Shown here piece by piece: positions 43,123 through 52,987 of a DNA stretch of 64,000 nucleotides (positions within the stretch are counted from its first letter, which is position 1; the number at the start of each line of letters is the position of its first letter). The position numbers were made by a program, and so were the translations under genes. This stretch comes from Terriglobales bacterium (GTDB lineage Bacteria; Acidobacteriota; Terriglobia; Bryobacterales; Bryobacteraceae). The DNA lies in contig JAIXQP010000007.1 of assembly GCA_027485675.1 (NCBI GenBank), positions 124,001 through 188,000 on the forward strand, read 5' to 3'. The notes beneath the pieces were generated by a model, which worked only from the letters and a program-made list of their open reading frames with translations, was not told the DNA's origin and made no database searches.

Positions 43123-44947
43123 ATTGCTTTGGGTGCCGCTCTTGTCGGCCGGGGTGCCTGGAAGTTCCGAACTGCTGCGGGAGGATCACCGCCACAGCGG
43201 GATCGCGAAACTGAGTGTTGCTGGTTCGTGCACGGGCAGTTGGATCATACCGCGGGGCGGCGCGCCGGCGGAGGCCCCCGCGTATTTGGTTTCGGCGGGC
43301 CATTGCTATTCAACCTCACTGGGGACCAGTGAACTGGTACGGGAGCGCGACCTCACCCGCGGAATGGCTTCGTTTCGTTATTTTGTAGATACTCCCGCGG
43401 AGCGGATTGTTACCGTGCCCGTCCGGCGGGTGGTCTGGGCCTCGATGGCGAATACGGACGTCGCGGTGTTCGAGTTGGGGGCCACGGTGGGGGAGTTGCG
43501 CGCTAGGGAGTTGACCCCGCTCGTGTTCGGCGAACAGGTGGAGGAGGAACTGGTAGTCCGCGGGGTGCCGGTGTCGGGGACGCCGCTCGAAGACCAGTAT
43601 CTGCGGGAGGCGGCGTGCCGGTTCGACGGGGTGTATAACCTCGTGGAGTTCGTCTGGACCTTTCGGCGATTCCTGCGGCACGACTGCGCGGACATTCGCG
43701 GCGGCAGTTCCGGTTCGCCGGTGATGAACCGGCGGACCGGCGAAGTGGTGGGCGTGATGAGCACGGCGGTGGAGGGCGAATCGCCCTGCTACCTGGGGAC
43801 GCCGTGCGTGGTGGGCGGAGAGCAACCGGAGATTCTGCCGGGGAGTTATTCGGCGCCGGTTTGGGGTTGGGATGTCTGCTTTCGGAACGACGGCCGGTTC
43901 GATCCGGAGAGGTCCGGCTGCCCGCTCGAGACCCGGACGGCGCCGGGTTTGACGGGGGCGCCGCCGCGGACGATTCGAGCGGGACGTCCTTGGAATGTGA
44001 GTGTCAATGGGCGGTACCGGTATGGGGTGATCGCCGAGCGGGACGGCTTCTGCGAGAGCGCGCCGAGGAGCGACTGGCGGGAAGGAGTCATCCAGGGGCC
44101 GATTCCGGACGTGGCCGGCGGCTACTTCCTTTGCGTGACCGGCGAGAACGGCGCGGTGGCCATGCGGCATGTGCGGGTGGACAAGACGCCGCCGCTGTTG
44201 GCGCCCCGGTTTACCTTTACCGACGAGGGAGAAGGCATGGTGCTGCGATTCGAGTTTTCCCCGGCGGAGCTATCGAGTTACTCCTACAAGTTCGGCGCCG
44301 GGGCGGATTGCGAGTCGCCGGAGGGGTATTTGATCTACCGCCGGGTGCCGGTTCGTATCACGGGGGCGGGCCGAATGTGTCTGTACGGCGAGGACGAAGC
44401 CGGCAACCGGACGCCGCCGCAGGGATACGATTATGGGCCGGGGGCGCGGATCTACCGGGTGGCCCACGGCGCGAGTCTGCGGGAAGGCTGGCTCGCGCCG
44501 GGTTCGTACGCGACGGTGTTCGGTACCGGGTTACGGGGCGCGCGGGTGACCATCGTGGACCACGTGGGCGAGCGACACGCCGCGACGGTGCTGGCGGCGC
44601 TGCCAGGACAGGTGAACTTCTACGTCCCGCAGGGGGTTCGGCTGGGCCGGGCGCGGCTGGAAGTGGGGGAGGGGGTCGCCGAGTCCGAGGTGCGATCGGC
44701 GTCGCCGGGTCTGTTTTTCACAAGCACGGAAGGGCTGGAGCAGTATGGGACCGGGCTCCGTTTCCGGCCGGACGCCGAGGGGTTCGTGGGAGGTCTGCGC
44801 GTGGGACTGCAGGTGGAGCCGCTCGCGGAGGGATTGGAGCGGGTCCGGTTCGTCCTGCCGGAGGGGGTAAAACTCCGTGGCTTCGTTCCGTTGTGGGTGC
44901 GAATCGGCGAGTGGGAAAGCAACCGTCTGGTGGTTCGGTTGCGTTGA
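43103..44947 (+). CDS. Exported trypsin-like (S1) serine protease with Solibacter C-terminal domain
   Basis: About 614 residues. After a signal peptide (residues 1-16) comes a chymotrypsin-fold protease: SCTGSWIIP, LVSAGHCY (His 67), MANTDVAVFEL (Asp 119) and the nucleophile GGSSGSPVMN (Ser 203), with Cys pairs placed for disulfides. A middle Ig-like segment ends with APRFTFTDEGEG. The last about 180 residues are the Solibacter C-terminal domain: REGWLAPGSYATVFGTGLRG, LPGQVNFYVPQ, ending WVRIGEWESNRLVVRL. ATG 43103 is the best start although it overlaps the AsmA gene; the TTG at 43124 is an alternative. Confidence 0.85.
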   Translation: MICHLRILLWVPLLSAGVPGSSELLREDHRHSGIAKLSVAGSCTGSWIIPRGGAPAEAPAYLVSAGHCYSTSLGTSELVRERDLTRGMASFRYFVDTPAERIVTVPVRRVVWASMANTDVAVFELGATVGELRARELTPLVFGEQVEEELVVRGVPVSGTPLEDQYLREAACRFDGVYNLVEFVWTFRRFLRHDCADIRGGSSGSPVMNRRTGEVVGVMSTAVEGESPCYLGTPCVVGGEQPEILPGSYSAPVWGWDVCFRNDGRFDPERSGCPLETRTAPGLTGAPPRTIRAGRPWNVSVNGRYRYGVIAERDGFCESAPRSDWREGVIQGPIPDVAGGYFLCVTGENGAVAMRHVRVDKTPPLLAPRFTFTDEGEGMVLRFEFSPAELSSYSYKFGAGADCESPEGYLIYRRVPVRITGAGRMCLYGEDEAGNRTPPQGYDYGPGARIYRVAHGASLREGWLAPGSYATVFGTGLRGARVTIVDHVGERHAATVLAALPGQVNFYVPQGVRLGRARLEVGEGVAESEVRSASPGLFFTSTEGLEQYGTGLRFRPDAEGFVGGLRVGLQVEPLAEGLERVRFVLPEGVKLRGFVPLWVRIGEWESNRLVVRLR

Positions 44948-44967
44948 GCGGGTGGAGGCCGTATACT
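44939..44967 (+). promoter_or_regulatory. Sigma-70-type promoter for rpmH
   Basis: TTGCGT (44939-44944) and TATACT (44962-44967) are separated by exactly 17 bases, a strong housekeeping promoter, with the first transcribed base expected near 44974 and about 50 bases of leader before the rpmH ATG. It is the most convincing promoter in the window and would drive rpmH-rnpA-yidD-yidC and possibly jag and mnmE. Confidence 0.65.
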
Positions 44968-45023
44968 GAAAGATCGGGTATGGTGTGCCCTCGCGCGCCT
45001 GTGCCCATAGGAATTATAAGACA

Positions 45024-45191
45024 ATGCCGAAGCGTACATTTCAGCCCAATAATCGCAAGCGTGCCAAGGTGCATGGCTTTCGCGAGCGCATGAAAACCAA
45101 GAATGGCCGTGCCGTGTTGGCCCGCCGCCGCGCGCGGGGCCGTTGGAAGCTCACCGTCAGTGACGAGCCAGCCGTCCGCGCCGCCAAGTAA
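45024..45191 (+). CDS. rpmH: Ribosomal protein L34
   Basis: A 55-residue, Arg/Lys-rich protein with the L34 signature [20 protein letters not shown] and [17 protein letters not shown]. The C-terminal extension after KLTV (about 10 residues) is longer than in E. coli L34 (46 residues). ATG 45024 is the conserved L34 start; an in-frame upstream ATG adds non-homologous residues. It heads the usual L34-RNase P protein-YidD-YidC cluster. The next gene begins inside its last codons. Confidence 0.97.
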   Translation: MPKRTFQPNNRKRAKVHGFRERMKTKNGRAVLARRRARGRWKLTVSDEPAVRAAK

Positions 45192-45552
45192 CCGTTCGCT
45201 GACCGCCCACCGCTTACGAAAGCCCGCGGAGTTCCGCCGGGTCTACGATCAAGGGGTGAGGTATCCGAGTACCTATTTCGTGGCTTTTTGCTTGCGGCAT
45301 AGTCCCGTTGAACCAGATTCGGCCCTCCGCGCAGGAGGGCCCCGCTTTGGGATCACGATTCCCCGCGCGGTGGGCAAGGCCGTCATACGGAATAAGATCC
45401 GCCGCCGATTGCGGGAGCTCTTGCGAGCGCGGCTGGATCGGGTAGCCGCGAACTGCGATATCGTATTCAACCCGCGCCGCTCCGCGCTGCTGGTTGATTT
45501 CTCGGTACTGGAGCGGGAGATGGACAAGGTGCTGGCGCGATGCAACGCGTAG
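45160..45552 (+). CDS. rnpA: RNase P protein component
   Basis: A 130-residue basic protein that assists the RNase P RNA in maturing tRNA 5' ends. Conserved parts are [35 protein letters not shown] and LRELLRARL with the RNR-type motif ([11 protein letters not shown]). The start is most likely the GTG at 45160, which makes it overlap rpmH by 32 bases; no later start fits the family N-terminus. The stop overlaps the yidD start by 13 bases. An 8-bp GC hairpin around 45322-45342 lies inside the gene and is probably chance. Confidence 0.93.
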   Translation: MTSQPSAPPSNRSLTAHRLRKPAEFRRVYDQGVRYPSTYFVAFCLRHSPVEPDSALRAGGPRFGITIPRAVGKAVIRNKIRRRLRELLRARLDRVAANCDIVFNPRRSALLVDFSVLEREMDKVLARCNA

Positions 45553-45782
45553 CCAACCGGCTCACGCCGGCTGAACTGTGTCTTCTCCTGCTGCGTATCT
45601 ACAAGCAGGGCATTTCGCCTTGGCTCCCCTCGGCTTGCCGATTCCACCCTACCTGTTCCGTCTACATGATGGAGGCCATCACCCGGTTTGGCGCCGCCCG
45701 CGGCATCTGGCTGGGCTTGCGGCGTCTGGGCCGTTGCCATCCGTTTTGTGAAGGCGGAGTTGACCCCGTCCCCAAACAATAA
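45540..45782 (+). CDS. yidD: Membrane protein insertion efficiency factor YidD
   Basis: An 80-residue protein with the family pattern [31 protein letters not shown] and [24 protein letters not shown], with its conserved Cys residues. It helps YidC insert inner-membrane proteins. ATG 45540 overlaps rnpA by 13 bases. The next gene, yidC, starts 6 bp later. Confidence 0.95.
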   Translation: MQRVANRLTPAELCLLLLRIYKQGISPWLPSACRFHPTCSVYMMEAITRFGAARGIWLGLRRLGRCHPFCEGGVDPVPKQ

Positions 45783-45788
45783 TCTTTT

Positions 45789-47498
45789 ATGGCTGATCCG
45801 AATCCGAAGAAAGAGCTTTCGATGGAGCAGCGGCTGCTGCTAGCCTTCGTGCTGATGGGCGTGGTGATTTTCGCCTCCCAATACCTCCTGCCGAAGCCGC
45901 CCGCGCCGCCGCCGGCCGCAAAGAAAGAGGCTCCGGCCGCGGCCAAGCCCGAGGCGAAACAGGCAGCACCCGCCGCCCCGGCAGCGGCTCCCGCGGCCGA
46001 GGCGCCCGCCACGCCGGTGGAGACGACGACAGCCGCGAAAGAGGAGTTCCCCTTCCTCGATACCGATCTGTACCGGATCCAGTTCGCCAATCGCGGCGGC
46101 GTCGTGCTCAGCTGGGTGCTGAAGAATTTCAAGGACAACACCGGCAAGCCGCTCGATCTCGTCTCCCCGGAGAACACGACGATGATCGGCGTGCGCCCGT
46201 TTGCTTACGACTTTAAGGAGCAGGCAACGCCCGTGGACCTCAACAAGGCGCTGTTCACGGTGGAGAAGGGCGAAGACGGCAAGTCGATCACCTTTGTTTA
46301 CGCCGACGGCAAGGTCACGGCCCGCAAGCAGTTCCGCTTCAAGGACAAGAGCTACCTGGGTGAGATCAAGAGCGAAGTGACGGCCAACGGGGCGCCGGTT
46401 TCGCATCTCCTGGTCTGGCGCGGCGGTTTTGGTGACCAGAGCGTGGATAAGGCCTATGCCGTGCAGTTCTCGCTCCGCCAGGAGCAGAACGAGAACTATC
46501 CGACAACGCTCGAGAGCGCGGCCGGAGAGAGCGGACCGGTGACCAACTCCGGCAACTTCACGTTCGTCGGCCTGCAGGATGCCTACTTTGGCGCGTTGTT
46601 CCTGCCCAAGTCCCCCCAGACGCTCGAGATCAAGACCTTTACGGACAAGCTGCCCTACCCGGCCGGATCGAAGGACTTCCTGCCGTTCGTGGGCGCCGGC
46701 ATCGGGGCTGCCGGGAAGAACGACTTTTCGATGTTTGTCGGCCCGAAGGATCTCGAGTTACTGAAGGCGACCGATCCGCGCCTCGAGTCGGTGGTGGACT
46801 GGGGTTGGTTCGGTTGGATTGCGCGGCCTCTGTTTGCGATGTTGCGCTGGGTGCAGACCTATACGGGCGGCAACTGGGGCTGGGCCATTGTGGCGGTTAC
46901 GGTGCTGATCAACGTGGCGCTCGTACCGCTGAAGCTCAGCAGCATGAAGAGCATGAAGAAGATGGCGCTGCTGCAGCCGCAGATTCAGGCCATCAACGAC
47001 AAGTACAAGGGCGTCGGCCTGAAGGATCCGCGGGCGAACGACAAGAACAACGAGATCATGGAGCTGTATAAGAAGAACGGCGTGAACCCGGCCGGCGGCT
47101 GCGTGCCTCTGCTGCTGCAGTTCCCGTTCTTCATCGGCTTCTATAAGGTGCTCTCGGTGGCGACCGAATTGCGCGGCGCCGATTGGCTGTGGGTGACCGA
47201 CCTGTCGCGCCCCGAGACCATTCCGCTGCGGATGCTGCCGCTGCTGATGCTGGGTTCGCAGATCTATTTGCAGAAGATGACCCCGTCGACAGGCGGCGAC
47301 CCGGCCCAGCAACGCATGATGATGTTCATGATGCCGGTAATGATGGCGTTCCTGTTCTGGAATGCGTCGAGCGGCCTGGTGTTATACTGGCTTACCGGAA
47401 ACGTGGTCGGCATCGTGCAGCAGCTTTTCTTTAACCAGCTGACCCCGTCTACAGGGGTTAGCGCGGCCCCGGTCGCACCAAAGAAAAAGGGTAAGTAG
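45789..47498 (+). CDS. yidC: Membrane protein insertase YidC
   Basis: A 569-residue protein. The N-terminal membrane helix (LLLAFVLMGVVIFASQYLL) is followed by an Ala/Pro-rich linker (about 38-75), then the large periplasmic P1 domain (about 85-340). The C-terminal insertase core follows: 'WGWAIVAVTVLINVALVPLKLSSMKSMKKM' with its conserved Arg-lacking groove region, LLQFPFFIGFYKVLSVATEL, and FLFWNASSGLVLYWLTGNVV. It inserts and folds inner-membrane proteins with or without SecYEG. Its place between yidD and jag is conserved widely. Confidence 0.96.
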   Translation: MADPNPKKELSMEQRLLLAFVLMGVVIFASQYLLPKPPAPPPAAKKEAPAAAKPEAKQAAPAAPAAAPAAEAPATPVETTTAAKEEFPFLDTDLYRIQFANRGGVVLSWVLKNFKDNTGKPLDLVSPENTTMIGVRPFAYDFKEQATPVDLNKALFTVEKGEDGKSITFVYADGKVTARKQFRFKDKSYLGEIKSEVTANGAPVSHLLVWRGGFGDQSVDKAYAVQFSLRQEQNENYPTTLESAAGESGPVTNSGNFTFVGLQDAYFGALFLPKSPQTLEIKTFTDKLPYPAGSKDFLPFVGAGIGAAGKNDFSMFVGPKDLELLKATDPRLESVVDWGWFGWIARPLFAMLRWVQTYTGGNWGWAIVAVTVLINVALVPLKLSSMKSMKKMALLQPQIQAINDKYKGVGLKDPRANDKNNEIMELYKKNGVNPAGGCVPLLLQFPFFIGFYKVLSVATELRGADWLWVTDLSRPETIPLRMLPLLMLGSQIYLQKMTPSTGGDPAQQRMMMFMMPVMMAFLFWNASSGLVLYWLTGNVVGIVQQLFFNQLTPSTGVSAAPVAPKKKGK

Positions 47499-47507
47499 CC
47501 AACGCTG

Positions 47508-48158
47508 ATGAGTGACGCAAAGAAATACACGGTAGAGGCCTATGGGCCACGCATCGAGCAGTTCTTGGGCGATCTCATCGCAAAGGCCGGCTTGGAACTC
47601 GGATTCACGGTGACGCCCGGCGTCAGCCTGCATCCGGAGATCGAGAACCCGGACCTGATGGTGAAGTTCACCGGCAAGGACATCGACATGCTGCTCGAGA
47701 ACCGGGCGGAGTTGATGCTCGCGCTCGAACACCTCACGCTGGAGCTGCTGCGGGTACCTTCCGACGAGCATTCGCTCGTGTGCTTCGACGCCAACGACTA
47801 CCGGCTGCTGCGCATGGAAGAGCTGCGGCTGAGCGCCCTGGCGGCGGCCGAACGGGTTAAGAAAACGGGTGAGCCGTTCCGGTTTTCGCCGATGACGTCA
47901 CGCGAGCGGCGGATCGTGCATATGGCCTTGCGCGGGGACACCGAGTTAACGAGCGAGAGCTTCGGCACGGGGCCCAGTCGGCAGGTCGTGATCTATCTCG
48001 CCGGCCAGCCGAAGCCGAATATTCCGCTGCTGCCGGCCCCTCCGCCGCGGCGGCCCTTTGGCGCCCCGCCCACCGAGCGGAGCCGGGACGAACGCGGCGA
48101 CCGCCGGGATCGTGACCGGGGTCCCCGCCGTGGCCCGCGGCCGCGCCGCGACGAATAA
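47508..48158 (+). CDS. RNA-binding protein Jag/KhpB (KH and R3H domains)
   Basis: A 216-residue protein. The KH-like domain is at about 15-90 ([40 protein letters not shown]), the R3H domain at about 95-155 with [20 protein letters not shown] as its RNA-binding core. The last about 55 residues form a Pro- and Arg/Asp-rich disordered tail ([20 protein letters not shown]). It binds RNA and, in other bacteria, helps regulate cell elongation and division. The mnmE gene starts 10 bp downstream. Confidence 0.9.
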   Translation: MSDAKKYTVEAYGPRIEQFLGDLIAKAGLELGFTVTPGVSLHPEIENPDLMVKFTGKDIDMLLENRAELMLALEHLTLELLRVPSDEHSLVCFDANDYRLLRMEELRLSALAAAERVKKTGEPFRFSPMTSRERRIVHMALRGDTELTSESFGTGPSRQVVIYLAGQPKPNIPLLPAPPPRRPFGAPPTERSRDERGDRRDRDRGPRRGPRPRRDE

Positions 48159-48168
48159 CGGGACCACC

Positions 48169-49476
48169 GTGGAGACGATCGTCGCCATCGCGACGCCTCC
48201 GGGACGAGGCGGAATCGGCGTCGTCCGGGTGTCGGGAACGGAGGCCAGGCCGATCGTCCAGCGAGTGCTCGGCGCGCCACTCGGAGAGCCGAGGGTGGCC
48301 ACGTTACGAAAGCTGCTGGACCCGGTGCTGGTGACCTACTTCGCCGCGCCGCACTCCTACACCGGCGAAGACGTGGTCGAGATCTCCTGCCACGGGGCGC
48401 CGGTGATTCTCCGCCATACCGTTGAACAGTGCGTTGCCGCCGGGGCCCGCCTGGCCAACCCCGGGGAGTTCACCTTGCGGGCGATGGTGCACGGCCGGCT
48501 GGACCTGCCGCAGGCCGAAGCCGTCCGCGACCTGATCAACGCCACCACGCTCTACCAGGCGCGCGTCGCCGCCCGGCAGGTGGAGGGCTCGGTGGCCCGC
48601 ATCGTCCGCCCGGTGAAGGAGCAGTTGCTCGAGCTGATCGCGCTGCTCGAAGCCGGCATCGACTTCGCCGAGGACGACGTCAGCGTGGCTCCGGATGCCG
48701 AGATTTTGCGGCGTCTCGAACCGATTGCGCGGGAGACGGACCGCCTGGCGCGCAGCTTCGACTACGGCCGGCTGGTTCATGACGGCGTGACGTTGGCGAT
48801 TGTCGGGCGCCCCAATGTCGGCAAGAGCTCGCTGTTTAACCGGCTGCTCGATCAGGACCGCGCGATTGTGACGGAGATCCCGGGTACCACGCGCGACCTG
48901 GTGGCGGAGACGGCGAGCGTGGGCGGTGTGCCGGTGCGGTTCGTCGACACCGCGGGCATTCGCGAAGGGCAGGATCGCGTGGAGATCTTGGGCATTGAAC
49001 GCAGCCTGCAGGCCATGGCCGACGCCGATCTGACGATGGTGGTGCTGGACGGCAGTATGCCGCTGACACCGGAAGACGAGCAGATTCTGGCGCGAGCCGA
49101 AGGGCAAGGCCGGCACCTCATCGTGCTTAACAAAGCGGACCTTCCCGGCGTCATCCGCCAGGAAGGCATTCCGGTTTCGGCCAAGACGGGTGAGGGGATC
49201 GAGGGGTTGCGCGAAGCCGTACTCCGCGCCATCGGCCAGGCGGCGGCCAGCGAGCATGAGTTTACATTCATCACGTCACTGCGCCAAGCGCAGTTGTTTC
49301 GCGACAGTCACGAAGCGCTCGCCCGCGCGCAGGCAGCCGCAGCGGGGAAGATCCCGCACGAGATGCTGCTGCTGGACCTTTATGAGGCGCTCTGGCCTTT
49401 GGACGCCGTGACGGGAGCGACCACGGCGGATGACATTCTGAACCGGATTTTTTCTACGTTCTGTATCGGAAAGTAG
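48169..49476 (+). CDS. mnmE: tRNA uridine-5-carboxymethylaminomethyl modification GTPase MnmE
   Basis: A 435-residue GTPase. GTG 48169 gives the family N-terminus [20 protein letters not shown]; a longer frame runs into jag. Domains: N-terminal tetrahydrofolate-binding part (about 1-115; [20 protein letters not shown]), helical part, and the G domain inserted at about 205-370 with G1 [13 protein letters not shown]2 GTTRD, G3 DTAG, G4 NKAD. It ends FCIGK with the catalytic Cys. With MnmG it modifies wobble uridine in tRNA. Confidence 0.96.
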   Translation: METIVAIATPPGRGGIGVVRVSGTEARPIVQRVLGAPLGEPRVATLRKLLDPVLVTYFAAPHSYTGEDVVEISCHGAPVILRHTVEQCVAAGARLANPGEFTLRAMVHGRLDLPQAEAVRDLINATTLYQARVAARQVEGSVARIVRPVKEQLLELIALLEAGIDFAEDDVSVAPDAEILRRLEPIARETDRLARSFDYGRLVHDGVTLAIVGRPNVGKSSLFNRLLDQDRAIVTEIPGTTRDLVAETASVGGVPVRFVDTAGIREGQDRVEILGIERSLQAMADADLTMVVLDGSMPLTPEDEQILARAEGQGRHLIVLNKADLPGVIRQEGIPVSAKTGEGIEGLREAVLRAIGQAAASEHEFTFITSLRQAQLFRDSHEALARAQAAAAGKIPHEMLLLDLYEALWPLDAVTGATTADDILNRIFSTFCIGK

Positions 49477-49477
49477 G

Positions 49478-49720
49478 CTATTCGGCAGCCGCCGCGGCGG
49501 CCGGGGCGGCCTTCTTGCGCGCCGCGCGCTTCTTCTCGGGCGGAGGGGTCCGATTCGATTTGGTGAGGTTCGGCAGGACGATAGAGAGGACAAACTTCTT
49601 CTCCCCGCTGTCGTCGAACTTGATCGTGATGTGCTCTTCCGTGCAGAGGACCACGCTGCCGAGGCCGAATTTCGGATGTTCTACTTGTGCGCCAGTGGCG
49701 AATGCGGGTTTAGCGGCCAT
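49478..49720 (-). CDS. Small Tudor-like protein (UvrD/PcrA C-terminal-domain type) with Lys/Ala tail
   Basis: An 80-residue protein. Residues about 10-50 (GAQVEHPKFGLGSVVL, HITIKFDDSGEKKFVL) match the small Tudor-like fold at the C-terminus of UvrD/PcrA helicases, which binds RNA polymerase, and related DNA/RNAP-binding modules. The tail is Lys/Ala/Pro-rich (EKKRAARKKAAPAAAAAAE), suited to nucleic-acid binding. Its stop is 1 bp from the mnmE stop on the opposite strand. As a stand-alone module it may dock onto RNA polymerase or DNA; function unproven. Confidence 0.75.
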   Translation of the reverse strand: MAAKPAFATGAQVEHPKFGLGSVVLCTEEHITIKFDDSGEKKFVLSIVLPNLTKSNRTPPPEKKRAARKKAAPAAAAAAE

Positions 49721-49794
49721 TTCGATGGACTCCTAAACGCTATGATAACACAGGGGTTTGAAACGAATGGAACCCGTGTCGCGTCGAGGAGACT

Positions 49795-52700
49795 ATGAGA
49801 TTTCTGATTCTGCTGGCCATTGGGACCGCCGCTTTCGCTCAGGAGCGCTTCGCCGTTGTGCTGGAGGAGGCCCCCGTCGCGGTGGCCCGTACCGGGCGCG
49901 CCAGGGTACTAGAGTCGCAGAATGCTGTACGCCGCCACCTGAGCCGCATGAAGGTGCGCGAGATGGGCTCGACCGAGACGCTCGTCAACGCCGTCTTCAT
50001 CGAGGCGACCGAGGAGCAGGCGCAAGAGATGCGGACGATGCCCGGCGTGAAGTACGTCCAACGCCTGCGGAAGTATAAGCGGCTGGATCAGCCAGCGGCG
50101 GATCTGGCGCGGGTGCAGGCTGCATGGAACGCCGCCGGCGGCGCGGAAAACGCGGGAGCCGGGGTGAAGATCGGCATCATCGATAGCGGCATCGACCACA
50201 CGCATCCTGCCTTGCAGGATTCCACCCTGACGATGCCGAGCGGCTATCCTCGCTGTACCGGTTCGGCCTGCGACTTCACCAGCACGAAGGTGATCGCCGC
50301 GCGTAGCTTCGTTGACCTTCTGGTTTATAGCTTCCCGGACGATACCCGTCCCGACGATCTGAGCCCGCGCGACCCTGTGGGCCATGGCACGGCGGCGGCG
50401 ATGTTGGCGGCGGGACGGCCCCTGCAGGGGCCGGGCGGCCGCGTGACAGGCGTTGCGCCGAAAGCCTACCTGGGCAATTACAAGGTATTCGGCTCTCCGG
50501 GAATCAACGATTTTTCGGACGACTTAACGGTTATCCGGGCCATGGAGGCGGCACTCGCCGACGGCATGGATATCGTCTCGCTTTCGCTGGGACAGGCCGC
50601 GGTGTGGAGCCCGAACGACCGAGGGACGATTTGCGGGAACCAGGGGCAGACCGCGTGTGACCTGCAGGTAGAAGCGGTGGAAAACGCCACCCGGGCCGGC
50701 ATGGTGGTGGTAGCCAGCGCCGGGAATGACGGCGACCTGGGGTCGGAGGTTCCCACGCGCAACTCGATCTCGTCGCCGGGTAGCGCCCCTTCGGCCATTA
50801 CCGTGGGGGCCACGACCAATAGCCGCATTCTGCTGCAGACGGTTCGGGTGGAAAACGGGCCGGCGAATCTGCGGCAGATTGACGCCCGGTTGGGTAACGG
50901 GTCGCAGACGCTCTCGCCCAATCCCGCGCCGTTGACGGACGTGGCGGCCATCGATTCGACGGGCCTCGGCTGCAACACACTGGGCAATGGCGCGCTGGCC
51001 AACCGCGTGGCGCTGATCCTGCGGGGCGAGTGCTCCTTTTTGCAGAAGTTGACGAACGCGCAGCGCGCCGGCGCCGCCGGGGTGATTGTGTACCAGCAGA
51101 ACAGCAACGCGGTGTTCGTGGCGACGGGCCTCGAAGGCACCGCCATTCCGCTGGCGATGATCGGCAACCGGGACGGGTTGGCGCTGAAACAGTATCTGGC
51201 CGCCACTCCGGAAGCCCGCGTGAGCTTTGACGCCTCGTTGCGCCCGGTGGAGGCGACCGCCGACGATACGGCGATCTTCAGTTCGCAGGGCCCTTCGATT
51301 GGCGATTCGTTGATCAAGCCGGAGATTATGGCCGTGGGGCAGGATGTTTATGTCGCCACGCAGAACTATGACCCGAACGGCGACATGTTCGACGTGTCGC
51401 GCTATCGCAGCGTCGAGGGCACGAGCTTCTCGGCGCCGATGGTGGCCGGTGCGGTGGCGCTGGTGAAGCAGCGGTATCCTACGCTGGCGCCGGCGGGGCT
51501 CAAGTCCGCGGTGGTGAACACGGCGGACCCGCGGGTGATGGATTTTGACTATCAGGGACGGCCGGTGGAGGCGCGGGCGATCGCGATGGGCGCAGGGAAG
51601 TTGGACGCGGCGAGCGCCGTGCGGACGACCGTCCTGGCCGTGCCGGCGACCCTATCGTTCGGGCAGGTGCTGCCGACCTCAACGTTTCCGGTAAGCCGCA
51701 CGCTGCGGCTGCGGAACCAGGGCACGGGTTCGGCGAATGTCCGGCTGACCGTGGTGCAGCGGGATACCGATTCCGCTGCCCGGGTAACCCTGACGCCGGC
51801 GTCCGCCACGCTGGGCGCGGGGCAGGAAGCGACCTTCACGCTCCGTTTGGAGGGCACGCGTCCGCGAGCCGGGATCTACGAAGGAATCATCCGCGTAGAA
51901 GGGGGCGAAGCGCCGCTGCGGATCCCGTATCTCTACCTGGTGAGTGACAACATCGCCTTCAACGCATTCCCGTTAGGGGGCGATGGATTCACGCGCGCCC
52001 CCGGGCGTGGCTTGCGGCTAACCGCGAAGTTTGTCGATCAGTTCGGGGCGCCGGTGGCGAACCTGCCGGTCCGCTTCCGCGCCGAGACGGGCGGAAGCAT
52101 TGATCAGGCGACCCAGACGACGGATGAACTCGGCATTGCCGAAGCGCGCGTGGTGGCCGGCACGGCGCTCGGCCAGCACCGGTTCTCTGTCGAGCCGGTG
52201 AACGGCGGCGATCCGCGCGTAGTGTTCGCGGGCCAAGTGGTGCAGGAGCCGGCGCTGCGCAGCGATGGTATCGTCAACGCCGCCAGTGGCCAGGTGGGCC
52301 GTGGTTTGGCGCCGGGGTCGTACATCTCGTTGTTTGGCGCCTCGTTCACGGACCAGACCCGGGTGTTCAACACGAACTACCTGCCGCTTTCGCTGGCCGG
52401 GGTGAGCGTCGGCTTTGACGTCCCTGGGCAGACCAACCGGAGCTTCCCCGGAACGATCTCGTTTGTGAGTCCCGGACAGATTAACGTCCAGGTGCCGTGG
52501 GAGTTGGCCGGCCAATCGCAGGTGCAACTGAAGGTAAGCAACGGGCTCTATTCGAGCGCCCGGCTGACGATTCCGCTCAATGAAGTCTCGCCCGCCTTCT
52601 TTGAATACACCGACCCCGGCAGCGGCCGCCAGTTGATTGCGGCGCTCGATCAGAACTTCCAGTTAGTGACCGGCGCGGCGCCGGTGGCGCGCGGCAGCGT

Positions 52701-52977
52701 GGTGCAGCTGTATGCCAATGGCCTGGGTCCGGTGGATAACCAACCGGCTACCGGCCAAGTGGCTCCGTCCTCGCCGTTGGCCACCTGCCGGATTGCGGCG
52801 CAAGTAACCATCGGGGGGCAGAATGCAACTGTGCTCTTCGCGGGACTAGCCCCCGGATTCGTCGGGTTATATCAGATCAACGCCACGGTACCCGCCGAGG
52901 CGCCTACTGGAATTCAGCCGGTTGTGATTACTATGAATGGAGTCGCATCAAAGACCGCCTCGTTGCCGGTTCGCTAA
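49795..52977 (+). CDS. Subtilisin-like (S8) serine protease with PA domain and Solibacter C-terminal domain
   Basis: A 1060-residue secreted protease. Signal peptide (1-15), an inhibitor-I9-like propeptide (about 17-95), then the catalytic domain with Asp 130 (GIIDSGID), His 197 (GHGTAAAM) and Ser 544 (GTSFSAPMVAG). A PA domain is inserted before the Ser (CSFLQKLTNAQRAGAAGVIV). An Ig-like region and, at about 825-1060, the Solibacter C-terminal domain (LAPGSYISLFGASF, SPGQINVQVPW, ending GLAPGFVGLYQINATVP) follow. It degrades extracellular proteins. The next S8 gene starts 10 bp later, suggesting co-transcription. Confidence 0.93.
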   Translation: MRFLILLAIGTAAFAQERFAVVLEEAPVAVARTGRARVLESQNAVRRHLSRMKVREMGSTETLVNAVFIEATEEQAQEMRTMPGVKYVQRLRKYKRLDQPAADLARVQAAWNAAGGAENAGAGVKIGIIDSGIDHTHPALQDSTLTMPSGYPRCTGSACDFTSTKVIAARSFVDLLVYSFPDDTRPDDLSPRDPVGHGTAAAMLAAGRPLQGPGGRVTGVAPKAYLGNYKVFGSPGINDFSDDLTVIRAMEAALADGMDIVSLSLGQAAVWSPNDRGTICGNQGQTACDLQVEAVENATRAGMVVVASAGNDGDLGSEVPTRNSISSPGSAPSAITVGATTNSRILLQTVRVENGPANLRQIDARLGNGSQTLSPNPAPLTDVAAIDSTGLGCNTLGNGALANRVALILRGECSFLQKLTNAQRAGAAGVIVYQQNSNAVFVATGLEGTAIPLAMIGNRDGLALKQYLAATPEARVSFDASLRPVEATADDTAIFSSQGPSIGDSLIKPEIMAVGQDVYVATQNYDPNGDMFDVSRYRSVEGTSFSAPMVAGAVALVKQRYPTLAPAGLKSAVVNTADPRVMDFDYQGRPVEARAIAMGAGKLDAASAVRTTVLAVPATLSFGQVLPTSTFPVSRTLRLRNQGTGSANVRLTVVQRDTDSAARVTLTPASATLGAGQEATFTLRLEGTRPRAGIYEGIIRVEGGEAPLRIPYLYLVSDNIAFNAFPLGGDGFTRAPGRGLRLTAKFVDQFGAPVANLPVRFRAETGGSIDQATQTTDELGIAEARVVAGTALGQHRFSVEPVNGGDPRVVFAGQVVQEPALRSDGIVNAASGQVGRGLAPGSYISLFGASFTDQTRVFNTNYLPLSLAGVSVGFDVPGQTNRSFPGTISFVSPGQINVQVPWELAGQSQVQLKVSNGLYSSARLTIPLNEVSPAFFEYTDPGSGRQLIAALDQNFQLVTGAAPVARGSVVQLYANGLGPVDNQPATGQVAPSSPLATCRIAAQVTIGGQNATVLFAGLAPGFVGLYQINATVPAEAPTGIQPVVITMNGVASKTASLPVR

Positions 52978-52987
52978 GGGAGTTAGG

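Noticed and set aside
41590-43332. 580-codon plus-strand frame opposite the AsmA-like gene
   Set aside because: Shadow frame; the minus strand has a signal anchor and an AsmA-like ending.
44948-45023. Possible oriC next to rpmH
   Set aside because: The rpmH-mnmE cluster is often near oriC, but I see no dnaA gene, DnaA boxes or AT-rich unwinding element.
45322-45342. 8-bp GC hairpin that looks like a terminator
   Set aside because: It lies inside rnpA coding sequence and is not followed by a T-tract.
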